This document shows, piece by piece, positions 1 to 7,691 of a stretch of DNA of 19,050 bases; position 1 is the first letter of the stretch; each line of letters starts with the position of its first letter. The stretch is taken from contig JAILOW010000024.1 of NCBI GenBank assembly GCA_024690635.1, forward strand, positions 1-19,050, read 5' to 3'. A program made the position numbers and the translations under genes. Origin of the DNA: Butyrivibrio sp. (GTDB lineage Bacteria; Bacillota_A; Clostridia; Lachnospirales; Lachnospiraceae). Below the pieces are notes generated by a model. It saw only the letters and a list, made by a program, of their open reading frames with translations. It had not been told where the DNA came from and searched no databases.

Positions 1-1295
1 CACTCAAGTCCTGCGTGAATAGCCTGAAGAACCGGCTCTTTTCCGTAAAGCTTCTTGTATACCTCAACCATGTGATCGCGGAGCTCTGACTCAACTCTGT
101 ACTTCCATCCGGGATAATCTCCGCTTACAGTAACGACTGCTCCATAGCTCTCTGCTATTGTCTTTATCTTTCTTATAAGGAACTTCTTTGAAGATTCGAC
201 AGAGCTTCTTACTGACTGAGTTATTCTTACCTTGTAGTCTTCAGCCAGGATAACTCCCAGATTAAGAGAGGTTTCTACAAGTCCCTCAACCGCTGAACTC
301 ATTGCCTGTACTCCGTCGGGAAGTGTGCAGATAAAGGACAGAATATCCTCTGTTCCATTATCGTCAATAGCAAAGTACTCTCCGTCCGCACCTTCTTTTA
401 CCCTGATGAAAAGATTCTGATCCTTGCCTTCAAGTTCTCCCTTTATGGCAGTTTCCGTCTCCCTGATGCTATCTGTAAAGGCCTTGACCTTGCCTGCATC
501 AACCACAACCTCTGCCTTTGCGCCGGAAGGAATCGCATTGTCTGCAACACCACCTGAGATATCGATAAGTCTGAATTCTGCAAAGTCAAGTGCCTCAAGA
601 AGAGCTCTTGCAAGGATAATGTTGGCATTTCCTCTTCCCTTTATGATCATCTCTCCGGAGTGTCCACCCAGAAGGCCTCCTACTTCAACGGAGCACTTAA
701 CCCCTGTTCTGTTCTTTCTGCTGACGGTTATATCAGAGTAAACTCTTGCGCCGCCCGCACAGCTTGTGATGAATACGCCCTCTTCCTCGTTGTCGATGTT
801 GATCATCTTCTTGCTCTTTAATGAAGAGAGGTCGATGGCTGCTGCGCCGAACATACCTGTCTCCTCATTGGTCGTTATAACAACCTCAAGAGGCGGATGA
901 GGAATATCCTTGCTGTCAAGAAGAGCAAGGCAATATGCTACAGCAATGCCGTCGTCTCCCCCAAGGCTTGTTCCGTCTGCCCATACATACTCGCCGTCTG
1001 TTGTGACCCTAAGTCCGTCCTTTAACATATCTATGTCACAGTCATCGTTCTTAACCGCAACCATGTCCATATGTCCCTGAAGGATAACACTTTCCCTGTC
1101 CTCATAGCCCTTGCTTCCGGGAGCCTTGATTATTACGTTGAGCTCCTCATCCTGAGTAACTTCAAGGTTTCTCTCCTTTGCAAAAGAAACGAGAAAATCG
1201 CTTATCTTCTGAAGATTGCCCGATCCGTGAGGAATGTTGCATATCTCCTCAAAAAAATGAAATACTGATTTTGGTTGTAAATTTTCAAGTGCCAT
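1..1295 (-). CDS. pepD: Aminoacyl-histidine dipeptidase PepD, M20 family (C-terminus beyond window)
   Basis: This encodes a cytosolic dinuclear-zinc dipeptidase that cleaves Xaa-His and other dipeptides. About 431 residues are visible and the reading frame is still open at the window edge, so the C-terminal part is missing. The metal-binding and catalytic signature HMDMV is at about residues 75-79. The GTSLGGDDGIA stretch carries the bridging Asp, and TNEETGMFGA carries the catalytic Glu pair. The last visible residues, AIHAGLE, match the start of the conserved HAGLECG motif of PepD proteins. The start at 1295 is supported by a GGAGG ribosome-binding site 6 bases upstream. The gene has its own promoter and is separated from rplT by a strong terminator. 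Family assignment is secure; substrate preference is inferred from the family. Confidence 0.93.
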   Translation of the reverse strand, partial: MALENLQPKSVFHFFEEICNIPHGSGNLQKISDFLVSFAKERNLEVTQDEELNVIIKAPGSKGYEDRESVILQGHMDMVAVKNDDCDIDMLKDGLRVTTDGEYVWADGTSLGGDDGIAVAYCLALLDSKDIPHPPLEVVITTNEETGMFGAAAIDLSSLKSKKMINIDNEEEGVFITSCAGGARVYSDITVSRKNRTGVKCSVEVGGLLGGHSGEMIIKGRGNANIILARALLEALDFAEFRLIDISGGVADNAIPSGAKAEVVVDAGKVKAFTDSIRETETAIKGELEGKDQNLFIRVKEGADGEYFAIDDNGTEDILSFICTLPDGVQAMSSAVEGLVETSLNLGVILAEDYKVRITQSVRSSVESSKKFLIRKIKTIAESYGAVVTVSGDYPGWKYRVESELRDHMVEVYKKLYGKEPVLQAIHAGLE

Positions 1296-1417
1296 ATCTG
1301 CCTCCGATATATATTTTCTTCACCTCATCCCTCAAGTCCCGTATTCTGCGTGTTTCTTGAAATCATCGGTGTTTATCAGTTTTTGCCGGCTCACCTTCAC
1401 GGCTGAGTTTCCACTAC

Positions 1418-1446
1418 ATTGTACTATCAAAACACTAAAATAGCAA
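1418..1446 (-). promoter_or_regulatory. Predicted SigA-type promoter for pepD
   Basis: On the minus strand a -35 box TTGCTA (1446-1441) is followed by a 17-base spacer and a -10 box TACAAT (1423-1418). This would start transcription near 1411 and give a leader of about 115 bases before pepD. I see no gene and no clear riboswitch in that leader (1296-1411). Confidence 0.6.
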
Positions 1447-1478
1447 CAAAAGTTTCCATAAAGTTTTCCATTTAAATC

Positions 1479-1509
1479 AAAAAACCGGTGTACTTTTTGT
1501 ACACCGGTT
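1479..1509 (-). terminator. Rho-independent terminator after rplT
   Basis: A perfect 11-bp stem (AACCGGTGTAC paired with GTACACCGGTT) with a five-base loop lies about 30 bases after the rplT stop and is followed by six Ts on the minus strand. It closes the infC-rpmI-rplT operon and insulates pepD. Confidence 0.93.
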
Positions 1510-1538
1510 CATAGTTCATATTTAATATCAGATCAGGA

Positions 1539-1895
1539 TTAAGCGATCTTCTCTTTTGCAAGCTCTGCAAGTGTCTTGAATCCGTCGGGATCGTTAACTG
1601 CAAGCTCTGCAAGCATCTTTCTGTTGATATCAACACCTGCAAGCTTGAGGCCGTGCATCATGTTGCTGTATGAAAGACCGTTGATTCTTGCTGCTGCGTT
1701 GATACGTGTGATCCAGAGAGATCTCATATCTCTCTTCTTCTGCTTACGTCCTGCGAAAGCAGATGTAAGAGCTCTCATAACAGACTGCTTAGCAACTCTG
1801 TACTGCTTTGATCTAGCTCCTCTGTAGCCCTTAGCGAGCTTAAGTACTCTATTGTGCTTCTTCTTGGCATTTAATGCGCCTTTAACTCTTGCCAT
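1539..1895 (-). CDS. rplT: 50S ribosomal protein L20
   Basis: This 118-residue basic protein binds 23S rRNA early in large-subunit assembly and in Firmicutes also represses its own operon. The N-terminal stretch [24 protein letters not shown] is typical of L20 and the length is normal. It follows rpmI by 26 bases, the universal infC-rpmI-rplT order. The start is set by a GGAGG site 8 bases upstream. In Bacillus subtilis L20 binds the operon leader and promotes premature termination; the leader at 2675-2810 has the features needed for that. Confidence is very high. Confidence 0.98.
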   Translation of the reverse strand: MARVKGALNAKKKHNRVLKLAKGYRGARSKQYRVAKQSVMRALTSAFAGRKQKKRDMRSLWITRINAAARINGLSYSNMMHGLKLAGVDINRKMLAELAVNDPDGFKTLAELAKEKIA

Positions 1896-1921
1896 CTTAA
1901 AAATCCTCCTAAATAACGAAA

Positions 1922-2122
1922 TTATGCATAAGGTAATATGCTCTTCATTGCCTTTACGTTTGTTGCGTCAACAAGTCCGGCATGTCTTAAGTTTCTCTTT
2001 CTCTTTGTGGACTTCTTTGTTAAGATGTGGCGCTTGTACGCTTTGTTTCTCATGAGTTTGCCTGTGCCTGTTACCTTGAATCTCTTGGCAGCAGCTCTCT
2101 TTGTCTTCATCTTTTGCTGCAT
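1922..2122 (-). CDS. rpmI: 50S ribosomal protein L35
   Basis: This is a 66-residue very basic large-subunit protein. The beginning [22 protein letters not shown] and the [16 protein letters not shown] segment are diagnostic of L35. It sits between infC (25 bases upstream) and rplT, the conserved order. An AGGAGG site 8 bases before the ATG supports the start. It is probably expressed with its neighbours under the L20-type leader. Confidence 0.98.
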   Translation of the reverse strand: MQQKMKTKRAAAKRFKVTGTGKLMRNKAYKRHILTKKSTKRKRNLRHAGLVDATNVKAMKSILPYA

Positions 2123-2147
2123 AACTAAATCCTCCTAAATAATATGA

Positions 2148-2657
2148 TCAGTTTTTCTTTTCGGTAAGGAACATGGTCATGGAACGTCCCTCAACCTTGG
2201 GCTGTTTCTCAATAACTGCTACATCACTGAGAGCCTCTGCAAAATCCGTAAGAATATGCACACTGGCGCCCATATGAGCCATCTCACGTCCGCGGAAACG
2301 GAGTGTGATCTTTACACGGTTACCCTTCTCGAGAAACTTTCTGGCCGCGTTTACCTTGGTGTTAAGGTCGTTGGTATCGATGTTGGGAGAAAGTCTGATC
2401 TCCTTGATCTCAACGGTCTTCTGCTTTTTTCTCGCATCTTTTTCCTTGCGAAGCTGCTCATACTTGAACTTGCCGTAATCTACAACTCTGCATACAGGCG
2501 GCTTAGCATTGGGTGCGATCTTAACAAGGTCAACTCCTGCCTCGTCAGCTATCTTTCTCGCATCCTGAATAGACATAACTCCAAGCTGTTCACCGTCTAA
2601 ACCGATTACACGAACCTCTTTGTCTCTGATCTGGTCGTTAATAAATAAGTCGCTAAT
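2148..2657 (-). CDS. infC: Translation initiation factor IF-3, probable ATT start
   Basis: IF-3 binds the 30S subunit, keeps subunits apart and checks the start codon and initiator tRNA. The N-terminal domain (DLFINDQIRDKEVRVIG onward), the linker rich in Lys and Arg (YEQLRKEKDARKKQK) and the C-terminal domain (EIRLSPNIDTNDL, RFRGREMAH) are all present. An ATG exists 15 bases upstream (2672), but nothing resembling a ribosome-binding site precedes it and the terminator T-tract ends only a few bases before it. A GGAGGA site at 2670-2665 lies exactly 7 bases before an in-frame ATT (2657), so I take ATT as the start, giving 169 residues. Use of AUU in infC is known from E. coli and some bacilli, where it supports autoregulation. 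Identity is certain; the start is inferred. Confidence 0.95.
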   Translation of the reverse strand: MSDLFINDQIRDKEVRVIGLDGEQLGVMSIQDARKIADEAGVDLVKIAPNAKPPVCRVVDYGKFKYEQLRKEKDARKKQKTVEIKEIRLSPNIDTNDLNTKVNAARKFLEKGNRVKITLRFRGREMAHMGASVHILTDFAEALSDVAVIEKQPKVEGRSMTMFLTEKKN

Positions 2658-2674
2658 GGCTCTGTCCTCCATCC

Positions 2675-2708
2675 AATAAAAAAAGTGGATACTAGCTGGT
2701 ATCCACTT
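2675..2708 (-). terminator. Intrinsic terminator/attenuator in the infC leader
   Basis: A perfect 10-bp stem, AAGTGGATAC with GTATCCACTT, and a six-base loop are followed by seven Ts. It ends just 5 bases before the infC ribosome-binding site, so it is a regulatory attenuator and not an end-of-operon terminator. Confidence 0.88.
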
Positions 2709-2810
2709 AAATAATCACAAACGAGGGATATAACCCTTATTTGAAAATTATTGACGCCTGCTGGCTGTGCCGCAGGGTGAGAGTGGATACTCTGCTTTGT
2801 TTTCAAATAC
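2675..2810 (-). promoter_or_regulatory. L20-type leader of the infC operon (transcription attenuator)
   Basis: The leader between the predicted transcription start and infC is highly structured. It contains GTATCCACT (2790-2782) in a small local hairpin, a CCTGC/GCAGG hairpin (2776-2757), an AGGG/CCCT hairpin (2737-2724), and then a terminator stem. The segment at 2790-2782 is identical to the 3' arm of the terminator, so it can pair over 9 bp with the terminator 5' arm and act as an antiterminator. Gene order and layout match the Firmicute L20 leader, where L20 causes premature termination. The exact L20 contact site is not resolved here. Confidence 0.8.
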
Positions 2811-2816
2811 TGATAT

Positions 2817-2846
2817 AAGATAACACAAACCTTCAACTCTTGTCAA
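2817..2846 (-). promoter_or_regulatory. Predicted SigA-type promoter of infC-rpmI-rplT
   Basis: A consensus -35 TTGACA (2846-2841) and a -10 TATCTT (2822-2817) are separated by 18 bases. The -35 box begins only 18 bases after the stop codon of the upstream binding-protein gene. Confidence 0.75.
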
Positions 2847-2864
2847 CAGTCTTTTTCACTTTTT

Positions 2865-3908
2865 TCATGGTTTCTCTACGGGGTAGGTTTCACTTTCCAC
2901 GGTGACCTGGGTGATGCCCTCGACGGCGCTGAAAAGCTTTTCGTCAACGTAGTTGAACTTGTCGGGGGTGGTGCCGCTTTCGAGCATTTCGATGAGAGCT
3001 CTGACTCTGGGGCCGTGAAGAGGGTTACATTCCGCAAGGCAGGATATCTTACCCTCTCGTGCATAGCCTCTGGCCTCAGGGTTTACACCGTCAAAGGATA
3101 CGATCATGATCTGCCCTTTGTCGATGTCGGGGCCAACCTCTTTGCCGGCACTTTCTATGGCATCTATGGCGCCCATGGCCATATTGTCGTTTTCGCAGTA
3201 TACAACATTTATATTATCGAACCTTTTCAAAAGAGCTCCCATGACTTCGCGGCCTCTTGTCTCCGTAAAGTCGCCGCTGACCTCAGCCATAAGATCCCAT
3301 CCGTTGTCTCTGGCTGCATTGGCAAGGCCTCTTGTTCTTCCGATCTGGGCCGTGGAGCCGATGCTTCCCTGAATGTTTACTATATGAAGATCACTCTGAG
3401 CTATTCCTTTATAAGAAGCATAGTCGCGCATCCAGGCGCAGAGCTTTTTACTCTCCAGCTCAAAATCAGATCCCACCCAGCAGGAATAAAGGTTTTTATC
3501 CGAAACATTAACTCTTCTGTCCACTAGGATAACAGGAATCTGCGCATCTCTAGCCTCGGACAGGACTGTGTCCCATCCGTCCTCTGTTGCGGGAGCAAGG
3601 ACAATATAATCCACCTCCTGCTGAATAAAGGTTCTGATGGCTGTTATCTGATTGGCCTGCTTTTGTTGACCGTTTTTGTAGATCAGTGTATATCCGTCCT
3701 CTTCAGTAAAGGCGGACTGCATGGACTCGGTATTGGCGCTTCTCCAGTCCGATTCAGCCCCCAACTGAGAGAAGCCGACGGTAATATACTCGTCGGCTTT
3801 TGTGTTTTCATTATCACTTTCCAATATAACTTCTGCGGTCCTGCCACAGCCTGTCAAAAGAACAGACCCCAGCAGGAGTGCCGCAAAAGCTCTTTTTATT
3901 CTCTTCAT
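2865..3908 (-). CDS. Second sugar ABC transporter substrate-binding lipoprotein (YtfQ-like)
   Basis: This is a 347-residue extracytoplasmic binding protein of the Peripla_BP_4 type. The N-terminus has a basic start, a hydrophobic stretch and the lipobox LLTGC with Cys21 as the lipidation site. After it, TVGFSQLGAESDWR and NGQQKQANQI closely resemble the E. coli galactofuranose-binding protein YtfQ, as do VDYIVLAPATEDGW, DRRVNV and NDNMAMGAIDAIE. It is the last gene of the importer operon, 15 bases after the second permease. It resembles YtfQ more than does the binding protein encoded at the other end of the operon (7692-8684). The ligand is inferred to be a furanose or related sugar, not shown. 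No terminator follows; the infC promoter begins almost at once. Confidence 0.9.
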   Translation of the reverse strand: MKRIKRAFAALLLGSVLLTGCGRTAEVILESDNENTKADEYITVGFSQLGAESDWRSANTESMQSAFTEEDGYTLIYKNGQQKQANQITAIRTFIQQEVDYIVLAPATEDGWDTVLSEARDAQIPVILVDRRVNVSDKNLYSCWVGSDFELESKKLCAWMRDYASYKGIAQSDLHIVNIQGSIGSTAQIGRTRGLANAARDNGWDLMAEVSGDFTETRGREVMGALLKRFDNINVVYCENDNMAMGAIDAIESAGKEVGPDIDKGQIMIVSFDGVNPEARGYAREGKISCLAECNPLHGPRVRALIEMLESGTTPDKFNYVDEKLFSAVEGITQVTVESETYPVEKP

Positions 3909-3923
3909 AAACCGGTATGTTCC

Positions 3924-4964
3924 TTATGCCTTGAGAGCCTTCTTTTTCTGTGCCATAACAACACTCTGGATCAGCAGGAAGATGCACAGCATAGCTGCGA
4001 TGGTGATACCTGTCCACCATGCATCGTCAAGACCTGCAGATGCAACAATGTTCTGAATGGTACTGAGTGAAAGAACTCCAAAGAGGGTTCCGATGATGTT
4101 TCCTACACCACCTGTCAGCATGGTTCCTCCGATGATGGATGATGCAATGGCATTCATCTCCATACCCATGGCATGGCTGGCAGATCCTGAACCAACATGA
4201 AGGAAGTATACGTAACCTCCGATACCTGCAAGAGTGCTGCAGATAAGGTGAGAAATGAATTTGGTTCTCTGTACGTTGATACCCATCATAAGGGCGCTCT
4301 GCTTGTTACCGCCAACGGCGTAGAAGCTTCTGCCCAGCTTGGTCCATCTCAGCACCACAAATAATAATACCACAATAAGGAGGGCAACGATAACACCAAT
4401 TTCAACATACGCAGGCACGTAGATGCCTTTTTTGTTGTAGGAGCCAAGGAAGGGAATCTCGATCCTTGTAAGCTTGAGGGCATTGAACTCCTCATCGGCA
4501 ACGTTGAAGGGCGCGGTATTAACTATTGTTGTCATACCTCTTGCAAAGAACATTCCCGCAAGGGATACGATGAAAGGCTGGATGTCCAGATATGCCACAA
4601 GGAATCCCTGAACGAGTCCATAGGCAACGCCTATTCCAAGTGCGATCAGGACCGAGCCGAGAATGCTTCCGTCATGATAATCAAGGTAAACAGCACAGCT
4701 CATGGATACAAGTGCCACAACACCACCCACGGAGATATCGATACCGCCGGAGATCATGACAATGCTCATGCCTGTAGCAGTGATTATAAGAGCTGCATTT
4801 GAATTGAGGATGTTAAAAAACATCTGAGGCTTGGTAAAGCCGCCTCCCTGCAGTACCACCGCACCGATGTACATGATAAAGAAGATCACGATGGTGATGG
4901 TAAGAAGAAGGGAAGTGTCATTCATCTTATTAAAGATGCTTTCTTTCTTATTCTCTTTCATCAT
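3924..4964 (-). CDS. yjfF: Sugar ABC transporter permease (YjfF-like)
   Basis: This 346-residue polytopic membrane protein belongs to the ribose/galactose-type permeases (BPD_transp_2). It has a hydrophobic segment at about 19-38 and many later ones. The conserved pieces are GMSIVMISGGIDISVGGVVAL near 63-84, GFLVAYLDIQPFIVSLAGMF near 119-138 and the GMEMNAIASSIIGGTMLTGGVGN loop near 262-284, which contacts the ATPase. Its ATG overlaps the stop codon of the preceding permease in an ATGA junction, indicating translational coupling and a heterodimeric channel as in YtfT-YjfF. The symbol is given by family resemblance; orthology is not proven. Confidence 0.88.
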   Translation of the reverse strand: MMKENKKESIFNKMNDTSLLLTITIVIFFIMYIGAVVLQGGGFTKPQMFFNILNSNAALIITATGMSIVMISGGIDISVGGVVALVSMSCAVYLDYHDGSILGSVLIALGIGVAYGLVQGFLVAYLDIQPFIVSLAGMFFARGMTTIVNTAPFNVADEEFNALKLTRIEIPFLGSYNKKGIYVPAYVEIGVIVALLIVVLLFVVLRWTKLGRSFYAVGGNKQSALMMGINVQRTKFISHLICSTLAGIGGYVYFLHVGSGSASHAMGMEMNAIASSIIGGTMLTGGVGNIIGTLFGVLSLSTIQNIVASAGLDDAWWTGITIAAMLCIFLLIQSVVMAQKKKALKA

Positions 4965-6049
4965 GCCGCCTCCTTTCCGGCAGGAGCCAGTTTTTTGGTA
5001 AGCTGCGACATGTACTCTCTAACCTTGGGAGCTGAGAATATTACCAGAAGGATAACAACAACGGCCTTATAAGCTGCAAGGGCATCTGACTGCACATTGA
5101 ATTTGTAAAGAGTTGTTGTAAGGAACTGGATAACATATGCACCGAGAATGGAAGCCCACATATTGAACTTACCGCCTGAAAGAGCATTTCCGCCAAGGGC
5201 TACCGCAAGGATGGCATCCATCTCAATATCTTTTGCAATAACGGAATAGTTGATGGTTGAAAGACGGCTGACCTTGATAAGAGCAGCTACCGCAACGCAA
5301 AGTCCCAGGATAACAAATGCAAGGAACTTGATAAATGTGGGATTGATTCCGTTAAGTCTTGATGAACTCTCGTTGATACCTACTGCCTGTGTGTAAAGGC
5401 CAAGGTTTGTGAACTTAAGTGCAAGGGCAATGAGCACGATGCAGATGGCCACTATGAACACTGTGGTAGGGATCGGGATTCCCGGTATGAACCCGCCAAA
5501 GTATGAGAATGTAGGGTCGGGAACAATGGGAAGCTCGTTGTTGTTGATCCATGCAGCGATTGATCTTCCTGCTGTAAAGAGGATCAGCGTCGCTATCATG
5601 GGCTGTATCTTGAATACAGAAACCAGCATACCGTTAAAGGCACCGCAAAGCATTCCGACTATGCATGCAACAAGGAATGCCACGATAATTGGGGCCTGGA
5701 TCTCCGAAGGACGTGCCTGTCCTCCGCAGAGGATCCTCAGCATGGCTGAACCTGCAATTGCTATGGTTGCTCCAACGGAAATATCCTGTCCGCCTGACGC
5801 AGCGGTAACAAGGGTCATGCCGATTGCAAGGATTCCAAGCTCTGAGCCGTAATCAAGAATTGTGATGAGGTAACCCGAAAGAACGGGGTTTCCTGCGTTG
5901 TTAGTTCCAAGTGTTATTTTGAAAAATCCGGGATCGTTGATCAGATTTATAACCGCCAGAAGAATAAGTGCGATAAGCGGTATAAAAAGCTGATTAGAGG
6001 TGAGCCTCTTTAAAAAGCTCCCGTCTTTTTTCTTTATCTTATCTGACAT
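4961..6049 (-). CDS. ytfT: Sugar ABC transporter permease (YtfT-like)
   Basis: This is a 362-residue membrane permease. A short basic cytoplasmic N-terminus (MSDKIKKKDGSFLKRL) precedes a hydrophobic segment at about 20-40. The family motif GMTLVTAASGGQDISVGATIAI is near 87-108. The coupling loop EMDAILAVALGGNALSGGKFN is near 274-294. It sits 3 bases after the ATPase gene and overlaps the second permease by 4 bases. The arrangement ATPase, permease, permease matches the ytfR-ytfT-yjfF order of the galactofuranose importer. It would form one half of the transmembrane channel. Sugar specificity is inferred from family only. Confidence 0.88.
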   Translation of the reverse strand: MSDKIKKKDGSFLKRLTSNQLFIPLIALILLAVINLINDPGFFKITLGTNNAGNPVLSGYLITILDYGSELGILAIGMTLVTAASGGQDISVGATIAIAGSAMLRILCGGQARPSEIQAPIIVAFLVACIVGMLCGAFNGMLVSVFKIQPMIATLILFTAGRSIAAWINNNELPIVPDPTFSYFGGFIPGIPIPTTVFIVAICIVLIALALKFTNLGLYTQAVGINESSSRLNGINPTFIKFLAFVILGLCVAVAALIKVSRLSTINYSVIAKDIEMDAILAVALGGNALSGGKFNMWASILGAYVIQFLTTTLYKFNVQSDALAAYKAVVVILLVIFSAPKVREYMSQLTKKLAPAGKEAA

Positions 6050-6052
6050 ACC

Positions 6053-7561
6053 TTACTCTCCTCCTGCGATAGTACTCATGATCTTGTTCTGTGTGAGATC
6101 GTCTCCCGACAGCTCTCCAACAACTTTTCTATCGCGCATTACTACAAGTCTTGAACAGGTTCTGAGCATCTCATCAGTCTCGGAAGAGATGAAGGTAACG
6201 CTCATTCCCTCTGAAGCAAGCTCAAGAACCAGCTTCTGAATATCAACCTTGGTTCCTACATCAATACCTCTTGTGGGCTCATCAAGGATCAGATATTCGG
6301 GATGCATCAAAAGCCATCTTGCAAGGATAACCTTCTGCTGATTACCGCCTGAAAGAGATTTGATAGGGGTATCTGCTGAAGCTGTCTTGATGTTGAGCTT
6401 TTTGATGTATTCATCTGCAAAGGCATTTGCTTTTGCTTTGCTGAAAGGCTTAAAGAAGCCTGTGAGAACCTGAAGTGCCATGATGATGTTGTCTCTTACG
6501 GACAGATCACCGATGATACCGTCAACCTTTCTGTCCTCAGGCAGGTAAGCGATTCCGTTTTTCATGGCATCAAGAGGCTTTGCTATCTTGATCTCTTTGC
6601 CATGCATCTTTACCTTGCCGCCCAGAACTCTGTCGGCACCAAAGATGGCTCTTACGCACTCGCTTCGTCCTGATCCCAAAAGACCTGTAAATCCGTTGAC
6701 TTCACCTTTTTTGATATGGAAGTCGAAGGGCTTAATACCTGCATCAGACTGAAGTCCACTTGCTTCAAATATGACTTCGCCTGCATCCGCTCCTTCGTAG
6801 GTTCCTTTTTCACCTTTGATATCTGAAAGATCATCCATCTCCTTGCCCAGCATCTTGGCAACCAGCTGAACTCTGGGAAGATCTTTTATTTCGTACTCAC
6901 CCACCAGCTGTCCGTCTCTAAGGACAGTGATCTTGTCGCAAACTTCATAAACCTGATCAAGGAAGTGGGTTACAAAGATGATTCCTACTCCCATTTTCTT
7001 AAGATCTCTCATGAGGCCAAAGAGCTTTTCTACTTCCTGCTCATCAAGAGATGATGTGGGCTCATCAAGGATCAGAACTTTACAGTCCATATCCACAGCT
7101 CTTGCAATAGCTACCATCTGCTGAACAGCGATGGAGCAATTGGACAGCTGCTGAGTTGCCTTTGCAGGAATATCAAGTGACTTAAGGAGTTTGTCTGCGT
7201 CTGCGTTCATGTCTTTCCAGTTGGTAAAAGCACCTTCTGTTCTGCCGATGAACATATTCTCTGCCACTGTAAGGTTGGGACAGAGAGTGATTTCCTGATA
7301 AACCGTACTGATACCCAGTTTCTGGGCATCCTGCGGTGAATGTATATGTGCCTCTCCGGAATCCGCCAGTTCGATGGTTCCCGCGTCTTTGGTGTAAACA
7401 CCGGTGAGGACTTTTATAAGAGTGGACTTTCCGGCTCCGTTCTCCCCCATGAGAGCGTGAATCTCACCCTTGCAAAGAGTGAAGTCCACATTCTGCAATG
7501 CGCGGACGCCGGGAAAAGATTTGTCGATGCCCCGCATCTTCAGAACTACATTGTCATTCAT
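6053..7561 (-). CDS. ytfR: Sugar ABC transporter ATPase with two ABC domains (YtfR-like)
   Basis: This is a 502-residue cytoplasmic tandem ATPase that powers sugar import. The N-terminal domain has a good Walker A, GENGAGKST (39-47), and a Walker B LILDEPTSSLD, but a degenerate signature, LSNCS. The C-terminal domain has a degenerate Walker A (GLLGSGRSE), a good signature LSGGNQQKV and Walker B LILDEPTRGID. This asymmetry is normal for RbsA/MglA/YtfR proteins. It lies 130 bases after the first binding-protein gene, with an intrinsic terminator in the gap, and 3 bases before the first permease. Expression therefore probably depends on partial read-through. Function is secure at the family level; the substrate is inferred. 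Confidence 0.92.
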   Translation of the reverse strand: MNDNVVLKMRGIDKSFPGVRALQNVDFTLCKGEIHALMGENGAGKSTLIKVLTGVYTKDAGTIELADSGEAHIHSPQDAQKLGISTVYQEITLCPNLTVAENMFIGRTEGAFTNWKDMNADADKLLKSLDIPAKATQQLSNCSIAVQQMVAIARAVDMDCKVLILDEPTSSLDEQEVEKLFGLMRDLKKMGVGIIFVTHFLDQVYEVCDKITVLRDGQLVGEYEIKDLPRVQLVAKMLGKEMDDLSDIKGEKGTYEGADAGEVIFEASGLQSDAGIKPFDFHIKKGEVNGFTGLLGSGRSECVRAIFGADRVLGGKVKMHGKEIKIAKPLDAMKNGIAYLPEDRKVDGIIGDLSVRDNIIMALQVLTGFFKPFSKAKANAFADEYIKKLNIKTASADTPIKSLSGGNQQKVILARWLLMHPEYLILDEPTRGIDVGTKVDIQKLVLELASEGMSVTFISSETDEMLRTCSRLVVMRDRKVVGELSGDDLTQNKIMSTIAGGE

Positions 7562-7592
7562 TGCTTATCCTCTCAGTTCTTAATACTTCTTT

Positions 7593-7622
7593 AAAAAAGG
7601 CGCGGCATGATATCCGCGCCTT
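7593..7622 (-). terminator. Intrinsic terminator between the binding-protein gene and the ATPase gene
   Basis: A 9-bp GC-rich stem, AAGGCGCGG with CCGCGCCTT, and an eight-base loop run into six Ts on the minus strand. It lies inside the importer operon, 31 bases before the ATPase ATG, so it should act as a partial terminator that lowers expression of the membrane components relative to the first binding protein. Confidence 0.88.
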
Positions 7623-7639
7623 AGATGGACTTAATATTG

Positions 7640-7691
7640 GTGATATACGGATTGCTTCGCTGCACCTTGTGAGCTTGCGTCCCTATATCAC
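7640..7691 (-). other. Stem-loop directly after the binding-protein stop codon
   Basis: GTGATATA (7691-7684) pairs with TATATCAC (7647-7640) for 8 bp, with GGA/TCC pairing after one mismatch and a small GCT-CAC / GTG-AGC hairpin inside. The stem starts at the first base after the TAA stop. It may protect the 3' end of the binding-protein mRNA when transcription ends at 7593. This is a structure prediction by eye. Confidence 0.5.

Noticed and set aside
424..741. 105-codon plus-strand frame opposite pepD
   Set aside because: The minus frame carries all PepD motifs; the plus frame is Ser/Pro-rich and shows no family features.
2658..2672. ATG at 2672 as the infC start
   Set aside because: No ribosome-binding site precedes it, and the GGAGGA site lies inside these codons at ideal distance from ATT.
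3015..3527. 170-codon plus-strand frame opposite the second binding-protein gene
   Set aside because: It is fully antisense to a well-supported gene with a lipobox and family motifs, has no ribosome-binding site and no recognisable domain.
5409..5852. 147-codon plus-strand frame inside the YtfT-like permease gene
   Set aside because: It is a mirror of the hydrophobic permease reading frame, with biased composition and no support of its own.
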